From: Clusia tigrina
Lineage: Eukaryota > Arthropoda > Insecta > Diptera > Clusiidae
Direction of reading: 5' to 3'
Length of the DNA stretch: 64,000 bases
Assembly: GCA_920105625.2 (NCBI GenBank)
Contig: OV050030.1
Coordinates: forward strand, 177,149,315 to 177,213,314
The translations under genes were made by a program, and so were the position numbers. The notes under the pieces are model-generated. The model had not been told where the DNA came from. It saw only the letters and a list, made by a program, of their open reading frames with translations, and did no database searches. Of this stretch, positions 45,000 to 56,985 are shown piece by piece. How positions within the stretch are numbered: the first letter of the stretch is position 1; each line of letters starts with the position of its first letter.

Positions 45000-47900
45000 C
45001 AGGCTTTTGTATCTGCTGTGCATCAGTGCTCCACAGCTGCCTAATATGTGCTCTGGCGACTCAGTTTTCTCCTCCACAATGAACTTGAAACGATTCCTAA
45101 GTTGCTTAGGTGTCCCTTGAGCTTACAGTGACCTGTCAAAAGCCCGGTCAATATTCTTAAGCTGTTTTTGGGCAAGTCAATGGAAAATTTGAATCTATGG
45201 CAGTTGTAGTTGCCCAAAAGTAGTTTTGATTGTCTTAGCCCAATATGACTTGCATAAAGTTCCTGCCTTTTTTGCCTTTCTTGTTCCCTAAGTACTTCTT
45301 GCCGTACTCCTCTGCCTATGCCCCTTTTCTGGCAAGTTCGTCCGCTTGTTCATAGCCCCGGATACCCATGTGGCCAGGGACCCAGCATAAACTATCCTTG
45401 TTTTACTTTCCCAACTGATTTAATTTCTGTAGACAGTCCCATTCTAGCTTAGAGTCCACTTCAAACGAGCTTAATGCTCGAATGGCCGCTTGACTGTCAG
45501 AAAGTATGGCTATTTCCCGTCTTCTATAGCCTCTGTTTAGATTAAACTGCGCGCATCTTTCGATGGCGAGAATCTCTATTTGGAAAATACTTGGATATTT
45601 ACCCATTTACTCGGAGTATTTGGTTCTAGGTCCAAATACCCCCGCTCCAGTACCACTATCGGTTTTTTACCCATCCGTATACCACATGTTCATATGTTCC
45701 TTAAAGGAGTACGCAGCGTTTAAATTGCTCCATTCCTTCTTGTAACTTAGTTTCACCACAAAGTGTTTCTCAAAATCAAATTTCTTACTAGTCTTGTCCT
45801 GTGGATAATCTAGAAGAGAGTTATTGACCGGGTTTCTCAGGTTCCATAGCCCTTTGTATGCCCCGCACCTTGTCTTATCTCCCGACATCCTAATTAAAGT
45901 ACCTATTGCCGTCAGTTAAAGTACCTTTCCGTACAACCAAGTGTAACGGGGTTAAGTCCAAAATTACCTCTAGCGCTGCTGTAGGACAGGTTCTCATTGC
46001 CCCGGTTATACCTATGCACGCTAGTCTTTGAATTTTTGCCAACTCCATTTGCGTTGACTGAAGTTCAGTCCTATTATGCAATGCGATTGCTCCATATGTC
46101 ACTATTGGACGAACCATCATGGTGTGCATCCACTATAAGATACTGGGTTTGCAGCCCCATGTTTTGCCCGCCAGTCTTCTGCACATCATTATAGATGGTT
46201 GGCCTTTAATGAAATCATTTCAACATGAGCTTTCCATGTTAATTTTCTGTCTAGAGTTACCACTAGATACTTAGTTTCGGCTTTGGGTATAATGGTTTCA
46301 CCCAGCAGTTGAATGTCTTTCCATCTCGGAAGTTTTCTTTTCCTGGTAAATGGAACGATTGTGGTTTTGGTAGGATTTATTCTCAATTCTACCGACCTGC
46401 AAAATTGTCCAACAATACTTAAACCTCTTTGAATAATATCGCAGAGGGTTTCTTCAAATTTGCCTCTAGCTATTAAGACGATGTTGGGAGCATAGCCCTG
46501 GCAGTCAATGCCCGCCTCGCACAATTTCGTTAATAGTTCGTCAACAACTAAGCTCCACATAAGAGGCGAGAGAACCTCTCCTTGTGGGCAGCCTCTGGTT
46601 GTGGTGATAGTTATTGTTTCGCCTCCAGCAGATGTCTATGCCGTTCTGGTATGAAGAACTTCTGCCATCCAGTTTGATGTCATTGAGTCCACTCCTCTTA
46701 TATTTAATTCCCTTTTTACTACATCATGTGACGTATTATCGAAGGCTCTTTCTATGTCAAGGAATGCGCAAATAGCTATTTCCCTGTCCTCAAGTGTTTT
46801 TTGAATTACATCTACTAGACTTTTAAGAGCGGTCTCTGTCGATCTGCCCGCTCTGTAAGCATGCTGATTGGGGTGCAATGGCACCTGCTCTAAGACTCCG
46901 CATCTTATATAGTTATCCACATTTTTTTCAAATCTTTTTACTTAGGGTGGGCGGTGTCTTTTTTCCCCACTTTGGGTATGAACACCACCTTTGTCCTTCT
47001 CCAAGCTGTCGGTATGTACCGAAGAGCTAGACTATTTCGGTAGATATTTAACAGAAACGGTAGTGATTCCTTTATGCCCTTTTGTAACAGAGCCGGGAAA
47101 ATACCATCCGTACCTGGAGACATGAATGGTTGAAAGGTACTTAAGGCCCAATCTATTCTTGCCGCAGATACAATATCTGCCGAAACTCTTCTGATATCCG
47201 AGTTGGGATTGGGATTGCTTGGCCTATACCTCGATCCATTGCTCATTACTGCCACACATTCTGGGAAGTGTGTCATTAGTAGTAGCTCTGCCCTTTCACG
47301 GTCGTTCGTGGTATAGCTGCCACCTTCCTTCTTTAGGGACATTGTTATGTCCGGTCCAGCCTTTGCCAAAGTTTTATATAGCTTCGCTGCAGCTGGTAAA
47401 GAGGATATGTTTTCGCAGAAACTTCTAAAGCTAGTGCGTTTAGCGTTTCTTATTTCTTTATTATATTCTGTCAGTTTAGCCCTATACTCCTGCCATTGCC
47501 CGTTCCGATTTGCCCTATTACTTAGGTAGCGGGCTTCAGTTCTAAGTGCAGAAAGATAGCTATTCCACCAAACTGTGTCTTTTTCATTGCTTCTAGGTTT
47601 TAAGGGGCAGCTGCTATGGAAGGCATCCAGTATCGCCTCATTCAATTGAGTCACACTGTCTTCGAGCTCATAGTGATTACGTATGATTTTGCTCGATGCA
47701 ATGCCTTGCAAATTACAATTAAGTATTTCTTTATATTTCTCCCAGTCAGTTTTCTATAGAATGGTACTTGAATGTCTAGGCCTCCTAAAGAGAATTCAAT
47801 TATCTTGTGATCAGATAATGATTCCTCGTTAGAAACCCTCCATTTGCTTATAATCCTAGCAATGCTCGGAATAGCCAAAGTTAGGTCGAAGACCTCCTGT

Positions 47901-48466
47901 CTAACCCTGGTTACAAATGTAGGTTTGTTACCCTCATTTAAGATTTCTAGGTTAGATGCTACTAAGTATTCTAAAAGGTACTCACCCCGACTGTTGACGT
48001 CAGTGCTGCCGGATATCGTGTTGTGTGCATTGGCATCGCATCCCAGTAAAAATGGCAGATTGTTTCTGTCACAAAAATCCACCAATTGCCGCACCTCTGC
48101 GGGCGGCGGTGAGATTTCTTCGCCCGGAAAATGTGCTGATGCCACTACAATGACTCGTTTCCTACCCTCGATGTTAATGAGAGCCTGGATTGGAACTAAG
48201 TCCCTCGTCATGAATTCTCTAAGACAAATATAATTAATATTTTTGCTAAGCAAGATGTAGGCTCTGGGTGCAACGTGCCTATTATCCCATATTACCTCTC
48301 CGCTGTCGCAGCTCAGCCCTCTGAATGCACCTTTATAGTGGCAGGGTTCTTGGATCAATACCATGCCCAGGTTAAATTTATTAAATATCCTTGCAATTAC
48401 TGCCGAAGCAGATTTTGCGTGATGGACATTAACCTGGGCGCATTTGATACCTGATCCGTCACTCAT
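45000..48466 (-). pseudogene. LOA-type ORF2 (endonuclease, RT, RNase H)
   Basis: The ATG is at 48466. Endonuclease: LIQEPCHYKGAF, CDANAHNT, NRGEYLLEYL, and SDHKIIEF near 47810. A frameshift follows near 47700. RT fingers: WRRTKVVFIPKVGKKD, then HPNQHAYRAGRSTETAL; palm CAFLDIERAFDNTSHD. The catalytic box reads YAPN near 46495 where YADD is expected. RNase H block: SIFQIEILAIERCAQF and LSDSQAAIRAL (45606-45403). The C-terminal finger is poorly preserved. Several frame breaks are present, so it is inactive. Confidence 0.8.
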
Positions 48467-48477
48467 CTAAGGAAAAG

Positions 48478-49767
48478 CTATAGGCTGTTGCCCAAGCTGC
48501 TGCCACTTAGCAGCAGATTGTCTTCATCCTCAAAAGGATCTACTGTGCCGGGGAGGTCTTGGCGGATTCCCTCCGTGTCGCTTACTTCCGGTAGTATCCA
48601 CTCCGTCTCCATCGCCTCCGATGTTTCTGGAACGGGTTCTGCGGGAGCTGTGCTGCTCTCTTGTTGTTTGTCCTGTGCAATGCCATGGACTGTAATCTCG
48701 CCGAACCTTTAGTTGATGGTCTTACCTGATTTCTTGATGGCTTCAAGCGATTGCTCATCGATGCCAAACCTATTCAGTTGTCCATTGCCCTCTTCCTTGA
48801 TTTTGAGCACTCTCCATAAAGGTGTGTTAATCCCCTCATTTTAAGCACTAATCAAGGCCATGATCTTCTCGATCGTTCTACCGGAACTTCTAGGGAGGAA
48901 GATAGTTACTACATGTGCTCTGGGTACCTCATCTCCCGAGCATGCCACTTCCACAAGGATAGCTTCTTCTAGGGCAGTTAGCTCCGCGGGTGTGAGATTT
49001 ACCTCAGGGTACTCCTTCGATAGCACTGCCATCCTGACCGATTTCGACACGTCTGCATAGGTCTTACTCGCAGCTCTCGCCGATGCCCTTGCGGTGCCTT
49101 TGTCGGATTTGTCGGTGAACTTTGGCTTCTTGCCTTCTGCCAGTTGTGGTGGTGTTATGAACCTACTGCCTCTTTTGCCCGTCTGTTGGTATGATGACGC
49201 CGCTTCATCTGGCTTAACTTTGTGCTCTCCAGCCTTCTTCCACGCTTCATTCGGTTCAAGCCCTTTTTCTAGAAACCTAAGGTACCACCTGCAGCCAGCC
49301 CCGCTAAGTCCTCTCCTCAGTGGGTCGTCGATAGCTCCAGGTTGTCCAGGAGGCGGAACCTTTGGGATGCGTCGGGTGCCTGGCCTATTTCCTGCAACAG
49401 CTGCAGATCCAGATGCCTTCTCACCCCGTTTGGGATACAGAGCTACACCACTGTATGCTGGAGTTGCAGCTGCATCTGCACACTGTATTGGGTCTCCTGT
49501 TCTTGAAACATCAGCCGCCGCCGGCCTACTTCTTTGCGCAGGTAGTGCAAGAGCACAAGACTCCGATGTTGAAGCAGCTACGTTGGTCTGTGTGGCTGAT
49601 GCTGATGTTTTGCTGGGTGTTGCTGGTGCTAATGCACCAGCCTTCACTGGTTGGCCTTTCTGACCAATCTGCTTAGCGCCTTGTTTCATGCGCTGAGGCA
49701 AATGAGTACTGCTCCTGCGGGTAAGAGCATTGCCCCGCGAACCGTCATCACAGAGCTGATGCTCCAT
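48478..49767 (-). pseudogene. LOA-type ORF1 (Gag-like)
   Basis: The first ATG is at 49767. The frame is open to a TAA at 48841. Past it the same frame continues with another stop near 48709 and ends at 48478, just before ORF2, so the ORF once ran to there. The N-terminus is Ala/Ser/Thr/Pro-rich; the middle has CRWYLRFLEKGLEPNEAWKKA, and near the first stop VTIFLPRSSGRTIEKIMALI. I see no CCHC knuckle. Two single-base nonsense changes separate it from an intact ORF1. Confidence 0.7.
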
Positions 49768-49900
49768 TTGGTTCTCGAGTTCTGTCGCGGACAATTCCCG
49801 CGTATTCAAGTTTTTATATTTATATTTCTTCTTTTTTTTGTTGATCAATCTTTTTCTTACGACCGCCTAACGGCAGTCGTAAGAAAGTCGTAAGGCAGTC

Positions 49901-50149
49901 TACAATACTACATCGGGACTGGGATGGTCGACTATGACTACGACTATCAAGTGAAAGTCGCCACTATCAAGCAGGTGTTTCCGATCCCGAGGAAAGAAGA
50001 AATCCTCGACCAATTGATTTAGTAAGTGGCTACCATCAGGTACTGGTGGGTAACCAAGATAAACAACCGTGTTTAGTACGGGTTTGAGGTCGTATGAAAT
50101 TAAGAGAACACAATTTGAACAATATAGTGAAATATTTTAGAAAGTTAGG
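49901..50149. other. Unassigned spacer, possibly old gypsy sequence
   Basis: A stretch with weak similarity in phrase to gypsy RT connecting sequence. Nothing I can support firmly. Confidence 0.3.
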
Positions 50150-50780
50150 ATGCGAAATGATAAAAGAGATAATTAGGTCAACGTAGATTTTGGCATACCC
50201 TGATTTCAAACAAACTTTTTATTGACCACTGATGCCAGCAAAGCAGCATTAGTAGCTGTGTTATCACAAGGGGAAGCCAGGAATGACCGACCTAAATCGT
50301 GCGCAAGTAGGGCGCTCAGCGATACTGAAAAAAGAGAGAAGGAATTTCTAGCCTTAGTGTAGACTACGAAAAATTTCAGAGTATATATGTTAGGGCTGCC
50401 TTTTAAATATACACCGATCATCAACCATTGAGAGGCATAGCAAATTTGAAGGACTACACCTCTAGGTTAGCCAGGGTCAGACACAAATTGTCAGAGTATG
50501 ATTTTTAAATCATATACAAGCCTGGGAAAAAAAATCTTAATACAGATGATCTTACCAGATTGCCATAAAAGCAAAAGATATCGGTGATGAAACTAAAGGA
50601 AAGGCAACGGCCGGAAGGGAGAAGACCACTGTTAAACGATCAGGAAATGACGCAGAAGCGGCAGAATTGAAAAAAATGGTTGTCGAAACAAACAAACAAC
50701 CACCCAACAGGGTAGAGTGATTTGAGAATGGCAAAGATATCCGGAGGGTTCTGAAAAGGTGTCCATGATTCACCTCTAGG
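50150..50780 (+). pseudogene. Ty3/gypsy RNase H fragment
   Basis: With frame changes one can read PDFKQTF, LTTDASKAALVAVLSQGEAR, SRALSDTEKREKEFLALV, then YTDHQPL and KLSEYDF with YKPGKKN. This is the RNase H domain and its end in a Ty3/gypsy Pol. No LTRs are found nearby. It is an old fragment. Confidence 0.72.
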
Positions 50781-50795
50781 TGGACACCAGGGGTC

Positions 50796-51859
50796 TTGGA
50801 AAACCTGCTAGAGGATCAGACAAATAGTTACGCACCAGATGACTCCAAGCACCACAAATTAACCAAATTAATTGTGGAAATGATTTTGATGGATAATTTG
50901 CCATTTTCACATGCGTGTTTACAATTAATGAAGGAGCATCATCCCCTCTACAAAGTTCCAACAAAGAAAACTATTAAAGATCAAATGGAAGAAATGTATG
51001 AGGAGGAGTTGAAGAACTTTAAAGGAATAGTGTGACAAGCGTCAAACATATGTTTGACTACGAACATATGGACGGACATCAATATGAATAGCATGCTTGC
51101 TATAACTCTACATGGCTTGTTCGAAAACAAGCAAATTAATTGACGTGTTTAAATTAACACAAGCACACACAGCTGACCACATCGCTATAGTGCTTATGGA
51201 TTCGTTGGCACAGTTTTCTTTAACCAAAGATCAGGGTATGGCAGTGTGACGGATAATGGTGCAAACATAGTTAAAGCTGTGCATCAAAGTATCGGAAAAT
51301 CCCACCACATTCCGTGTTTCGCGAACACACTAAATTCAGTGTGCATGAGTTCCTTTTATGTTCCAAAAGCTTCGGATTTGATTGCCAAATGTAGAAATAT
51401 TGTAGCAAACGATAATCTACAACAGCTACAGTCTTCTGCTGGCGTCCCATATGGAAAAATGTGAAAAGGTGATCTTAGACGCCAAAACAAGGAGCAATTC
51501 AACATTTTATATGCTTGAGCACTTCATCAAGCTAATCTCATACATCGGCCAAGTCCTATTAAACTTCTCAGATGCACCCCAAATGATATCAACCAAAACC
51601 AAGGATGAGATGGTCGAGATCATAACCTTGCTATAATAAGGCATTGCTATAATAAGGTCTTGTTATAATAAGGCATTTGCATTACAAATTCACATATTAA
51701 CATACTACAAAATTACACGGTTTAGTTAATATATTAAAAAATCATTGGTTTATTGGATTATTTTCCTCTTCCTTCGATTAATTGCAATTTATATATCGCT
51801 CGGTTTCAATTAATCATATGATTCATAAATCGATTAATGATTTTTTTTCCCATCACTAG
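50796..51859 (+). mobile_element. hAT transposon remnant
   Basis: The transposase is readable in pieces: 50796-51035 (DSKHHKLTKLIVEMI, LPFSHACLQLMKEHHPLYKV), a WTDIN segment near 51072, VTDNGANIVKAVHQSIGKSH (51246), and HIPCFANTLN. These are typical of hAT transposases of the ZBED type. The right end TTTTTTTTCCCATCACTAG (51841-51859) looks like a hAT terminal repeat. Stops and shifts are present and the left end is missing. Confidence 0.75.
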
Positions 51860-53271
51860 CCATAGGAACTATGGACATCAAAGAAGCTCCAGGTTCTACA
51901 TAACGCGAAATCAACTACCTTCACAGATATTGAGCAAATGCACTCATTTATTGAAGATATGGGAAACCACAATTAGATTTATCACAATTCTCTAAGGAAT
52001 TAATAGACATCCAGGAACTCCAGCAAACAGAAATAGCGCTAGTTGACGACCTATTTTATTGTAAACTGCACCCATTCTCTCCAACTTGGAACGAGTTACT
52101 CGAGGCAGCACCACCAACTATGAAAGGCACCATTTGGTACATTGAAGCTCCGGATCGGTTATTCGAACCATACAAAGTTCGAAGCACGACGACAGAAATG
52201 GGTCTCGCAGTAGTCATAAGAGTTTCACTATTACTACTGGATTTATTTACGATGTACAAGGAGTACCCGATCCCAGAGAGATGAACGCAGACTGGAGTTT
52301 ATCACAAAAATCCAGGTTTGACTGTGGTCCGCAAAAGAAGAGAAAAATTGCCGATTATGCTACCACCCGGGAAAGTTACTCACCCGAACAAGCAACTATA
52401 GCGAGATAGAAGTTCTAAAGCATCAGGATCAGTGCGAACACGTGAAATTTGCAGCATCGGATGGACTTCTATTAGCCACCAAATCCATACTGAAAGCAAT
52501 ACGTATGTAACTCAAAGACACAGATTATGTTATTATTGGCACAGAATGCAAAGTACTACGAATATGAATAGTCTTGGTACATAGAGCACAAGAAGAATCA
52601 CGGTACAATTTATCAAAATCCGATATGGGAACAGGTTCTTTTCTTATCTTATGTTTTGTTCCAGTATTCTCATCTTGTTGTTGGTAGAGTTTATATGATG
52701 GGAGGTTCCCTCGGTTCTGTCTTCATGATGGTTGCCGTGATTGCCGTGGTGGCGAGTGTGTATGTGCGTCATATAGTTTAAAGTAGGAGTTATCTTTTGT
52801 TTTAACACTGTTCAAACGTTTGTATAAGGGTGGGCTTTTAAGCACGATGCCCCTATGCTGTTTAGCATAGTACACGTTTGTTTGCATTGCACTCATTTTA
52901 AGCCTGTGTGTGAAAAATAATTGCACACAATATGTATATATTTTGATTCACTACATACTAGTATCGAGTTTAAGAATAGCAAAAGATGCATAATTGTCAA
53001 ATTCTCAACCTTGCCTTGAGTTGGATTTCTTGAAAACATTGCACTGGAGATCATTTTTCAATTCAGTGCAATGGCTTGACGGCTATTCTTTAAGCTTGGA
53101 GTTTCTCTCAACGATACAAGTTTCCACTTTATGGTGATACAAGGCTACACACATTTACACATTTTGCTTAACTCAAGTCGAAACGTACGCAACGGAAAAG
53201 TATTATTAATTGTTCAACAAGTTCCCATTGCAGCTGTTAATTGCAATATCACTAAAAAAAAACAAAATACA
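51860..53271. other. Unassigned; possible degraded coding sequence near 52040-52280
   Basis: A stretch around 52040-52280 can be read open on the plus strand with only few stops (for example HPFSPTWNELLEAAPP-like), but I do not recognise it. The remainder, including the low-complexity part at 52640-52750, shows nothing I can name. Confidence 0.3.
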
Positions 53272-53283
53272 CACAAATAAACA

Positions 53284-53455
53284 CTATTATTAGTATATTA
53301 TTCCTTACACCTATTAGCTACAGAGGCTTTCGACTCGAAGAGAAAAATATTTTATAGAAAGATGCATTTTGGAGACCAAGCCCGTGGCAGGATTTGAACC
53401 AACGACCCTCGGGGTGTGAGTCTAACATGCTTACCACTAGACCACAGAGGGTGGC
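53284..53455 (-). mobile_element. tRNA-derived SINE with 12-bp target duplication
   Basis: On the minus strand the head has a pol III box A (TGGTCTAGTGGTAAGCATG) and box B (GGTTCAAATCC), in a tRNA-like order with a CAC-like anticodon loop. The acceptor and anticodon stems are mismatched, so it is not a working tRNA. CACAAATAAACA is perfectly repeated on both sides (53272-53283 and 53456-53467). The tail toward the left is AT-rich and ends TAGTG. Confidence 0.8.
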
Positions 53456-53467
53456 CACAAATAAACA

Positions 53468-53663
53468 TATCTACTTTCATTTGTTCTCATGCATTTATCT
53501 TTTTCCCTAAAATGCGGTTATTTTTGTCAGCTAGATTTAAATAAATTCTTTATTTTTAATACTTTTAATATTTAATAATATATATTTTATATATTGTTAA
53601 TCGATTCTTGACCTCCGGCGGAAATTTAATTAATTTGTTTTTCTAGCGAGTTCAAGTTCCAAA
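53468..53663. other. AT-rich spacer
   Basis: No gene, repeat or motif seen. Confidence 0.4.
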
Positions 53664-54832
53664 ATTAATAATTATTTTTATTTAATTAAAAAGTTCCCAA
53701 TTTTTCGGGAACCATCCTCAGGGTCTACAATTAATGACAATTGTTGCGATTGTTTCTTTAGCCGCCACCGTCTGTATGTTCGTTTCTGTTTTGCTTCTCC
53801 CCTTCTTTTTCTTGTTTCCCCTTGTCCGCTTTTCTGGTCAATGCGGCCAGTCAAAATATAGTGACAATTCTGAGGTAGAGGTGGCACTGCCTCAGACTAG
53901 TCGAAATTTAAAAGTGAGTTGACTGACCGGCTTGACAGCAGAAACGGTCAATGGTGGAATAGCGGAGGAGTCCAAAGAATTGGAAAAAAACGGGGATTAA
54001 AAAAGGAGGGAAATTATTTGTAAAGAGAAAACAGTCTCTTTAAATTTTTAAAATTGTCGGTTGTCGGGTCGTAGCGGAAGTTCAATAATTTAATAGACTT
54101 TGTAAATTAAGGAATAGTTGTGTAATTAGAAGGAAATTTAAATTAAAACTTAAATTTAAAAAAAATATATGGTGCGCCTCGTAAAAGATAAACTGCAGAC
54201 AGGCAACAAAAGTGAAATATTTCCTATAAGTGAAATTATGTTTTTACAATAAAATATGGAACTGATCAAAAAGTCAAGAAAAAAATATCAAGGAGACGAT
54301 TTCAAACTCTTTTTTTTAAGGCAGAATTTTGTGAGTGGTACAACAACATTCGTTTTTGGGTGCAAATAAAAGAAAGCGAAAAGGATAAGTACAAAAAAAT
54401 AAATATTTGTAAGTATGTATTATTTATTTATGTATAAAGTAGTTAATATTTATAAGTTTATTTAGTCATATAAAAGTATAATGTTTAGATATATGTAGTA
54501 TGTTAGGCTAAGGCAGAAGTGATAGGGCGGGCTCGCTTGATGTCGAGGAGGAGGATGCCCGGCTGAAAAGAAAAACAAATAATGAGTTCGAAGCCTTTTT
54601 TTACTTTAGTGTTGCCTCACCCGATGCAGTATGGCGGGTTGAGGACCACGACCGTTGCTGCGAGCTAGCCGCGGCCACCACACTGCATCATGACTAGGGG
54701 TGTTCGCAACACAATTATATAATATTGATTTGAAACATTTTTATATAATTGTCATTAATTGTAGACCCTGAGAATGGTTTACGGAGGAAACCGAAATATT
54801 GGAAACTTTTTATTTAAATAAAAATAATTTTT
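53664..54832. mobile_element. Element with about 80-bp inverted terminal repeats (unclassified)
   Basis: The left arm (53664-53742) and right arm (54747-54832) are inverted copies: TTAATTGTAGACCCTGAG reads outward in the right arm and as its complement in the left arm. The inside (about 1 kb) has no ORF with a known domain. The arms contain a CTGAG...GAAA phrase that resembles Penelope-like or hammerhead-type terminal sequences. It could be a non-autonomous element or two solo repeats in opposite orientation. Confidence 0.55.
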
Positions 54833-54981
54833 ATTTTTGGCTCAGCTCACAAGTGCCAGTAATTATCTGCAAGTTGAGAATATGTATTGTTTTGGAAAGA
54901 AAAAACGAATAAATAAAAAATACCGGGTGAAAGCCACTTCTAATTAAATATCAGAATATTGTATTGATGATAAAAGATATG

Positions 54982-55254
54982 TTATGGGAGGAAGACGAAT
55001 CTGCACCTGATCCCGATTTTTGTCCTTGTTTTATTTTGGGTTTTTACCTTTATCAGTGGACCGCAACGCAACATGCACGTTACATCCACCGGCAAAGACA
55101 TTTCGGTACCCATTTCTTCCCACGGCTTTATTTTCAAGTCATTGCGGCATATGTTCCAAAGAATCTCTTTGGAATGATATAAATTCATTAATTTTAAAAT
55201 TTCACTTTGTAAAATGTTTTCCATTGCGACCATTATTGAGTGCTGTAACGACAA
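54982..55254 (-). pseudogene. Possible MADF-like domain remnant
   Basis: The minus-strand ORF has LYHSKEILWNICRNDLKIK, PWEEMGTEMSLP and a Cys/Leu-rich end, in the order of a MADF (Adf-1-type) domain: aromatic/Leu helix, WEEI-like helix, then a K/R-rich helix. The third helix is poor. MADF genes occur in insect hosts and in some DNA transposons. A partly similar sequence follows at about 55690-55870 on the same strand. Tentative. Confidence 0.35.
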
Positions 55255-55267
55255 TTATTCAGTTTGT

Positions 55268-55330
55268 ATTTGACATTTGCTTGCAGCGTGTGTCAAAAAT
55301 TTACTGTCTCTGAAATTTTATTGCCAGTAA
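55268..55330 (+). repeat. Local diverged repeat, copy A
   Basis: TTGACATTTGCTTGCAGCGT and the following CAAAAATTTACTGTCTCTGA recur at 55799-55852 with few changes. A second pair (GCCAGTAATTA and AGTTGAGAAT) occurs at 54855 and 55441. Together these suggest two copies of one short element. Confidence 0.7.
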
Positions 55331-55798
55331 CGCTGCCAATAGCAAATGTGTGATAGCTTAGTAAAAAAAACGTTGAATATATTGAATTTTTCGAACTTGG
55401 GTTGCCACATGTGGGCCCTGGGTAACCTTTTACCCACACGTGCCAGTAATTAGCTGGCAGTTGAGAATTTGTATTATTTTTATAAATTTTGCTGCAAAAA
55501 ATTATAAATTTTAAGTGCAAGTGAGAGTGGCCACATGTGCCAGTGCAAGTTCATTTATAAAATGTCGTCGAAGGGAAAGGTCTCCCTACAATAGCGTTTT
55601 TATTAGTTTGAACCCGTTTTGCAACTGTTTTCTTAAGGTGCGCCCATAAATTTTCGATTTGCTTTTAGTTAATAGTTTCTTCTTTATAAAAACGCTTCGA
55701 ATAAGAGTTATAACGGAGGAATGCTCATGTTCCAAAGAAGCACTTTTGTTCTAATCATTTTCCATTCCGAAAATTTACTACTATTATTTATTATGAAT

Positions 55799-55862
55799 TT
55801 GACATTTACTTGCAGCATGTGTCAAAAATTTACTGTCTCTGAAATATCTTTCATTGGTGAAT
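55799..55862 (+). repeat. Local diverged repeat, copy B
   Basis: Matches 55268-55330 (see that entry), followed by a stretch with TTTTTCGAAC that also occurs near 55388. Confidence 0.7.
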
Positions 55863-56790
55863 ACCTTTGAAGGCATTGAGTTTTTCGAACCTTCGCTGGC
55901 ACGTGTGGGCCGGTGTAATTGCGCCTTGGATGTTAGCACTTATATATTACATATATTTCAATTTCATTTAAGCCCCCAAGACACTGTCAATCGAATCGTG
56001 AAGTATTTTGTGTGTGATAGAAGCTTGCTTGTCATGTGTGGTCTATCAATCATTCATTTTTAGTTGCGTTTCTGATGTGATGACTACGTTGATTGAGGAC
56101 AACAAATTTTTAGCTATTTTAGCAGTGACTTTTATATCAAAAATGTGAAAAAAGAAACCGAATTTTCTTACAAGAGTGACACAAAGAGAATACTGAATTT
56201 ACGCACAAAAATGTTCACAACAGTCTTGTCAAACCATTTACACCATACACAACAGCGCCATCTGACATGTCCGTCCATTTCAAGTTTTGTTTGAAATTGA
56301 TGTATGCGTTAAAGTGATTCTATCATCTCGGAATATCTAAAAAATATGGGATATAGTGCGAAATGGCGACAATCATCGTATATGTAACACATACACATTT
56401 GGAAAAATTGAATTAATGGGAATTGAATGCGCTGCACGTATAGTGCACAATACATCTAAATACGTGTGCGATTTCTTTCCAATTGACATAGAATTAATTT
56501 TGAAAATATATTCACAATTTGAAAATATATACAGCATTCAAAACTATATGTAAAGAGATCAATGATGTGCATTTCTTAAAATGTTTGGTAACGCATACAC
56601 GTCAATTTTGGCACTAGCACCAGTCAATCAATTTTGAACTTCGATAGTGACCGCCCTAACTGAAAACGTTTTTTGTATCACTTTTTCCAAAAAGATATAC
56701 ATATAAAGATGCTTGTCAATAAGATTGACCGTGTTTTGGGCACTTTAAATTATACTATGTACATCTAAGAATTTTATTTATACTGCTGTT

Positions 56791-56985
56791 TTGATGTGCA
56801 TCAATAAATACGAAACTGAAATGATGTCGGAAATTTTGGGTAAAAAAATTAAAACTAACAAGGCACCAGCTTGGGAAGAAGCTGGTGCTGAATTTTATCA
56901 GGAAAGCTACAATACAGATTGGGATATATTTCCAAAGAACACACCTATAGCTACATTATTGCCGTCGAAACAGGGTCGCTTTGGT
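56791..56985 (+). other. Possible coding exon, unrecognised
   Basis: The frame from about 56791 reads KTNKAPAWEEAGAEFYQESY and then DWDIFPKNTPIATLLPSKQG, with normal-looking protein composition, and ends at a GTATGG that could be a splice donor (56984). After this the frame turns to low-complexity sequence. I do not recognise the protein. It could be a host exon or an old TE part. Confidence 0.3.

Larger units (their letters stand above)
44817..49900 (-). mobile_element. LOA-type non-LTR retrotransposon, near full length, minus strand
   Basis: On the minus strand: a 5' UTR with a short inverted repeat (CTTACGAC...GTCGTAAG, 49856-49883), ORF1 (49767-48478), an 11-bp gap, ORF2 (48466 to about 45000) with endonuclease, RT and RNase H, then a 3' end with a (TTACA)n-like tail near 44817-44836. 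A 3' UTR phrase CAATAGATCTCTTAGGTC is shared with the plus-strand LOA element (near 60625). Confidence 0.75.

Noticed and set aside
49094..49663. 189-codon plus-strand ORF
   Set aside because: It mirrors the LOA ORF1 frame on the minus strand; composition follows from the opposite strand.
53380..53455. Functional tRNA gene (Val-like, CAC)
   Set aside because: Acceptor and anticodon stems have several mismatches, and a perfect 12-bp direct repeat flanks a longer unit, which fits a SINE.
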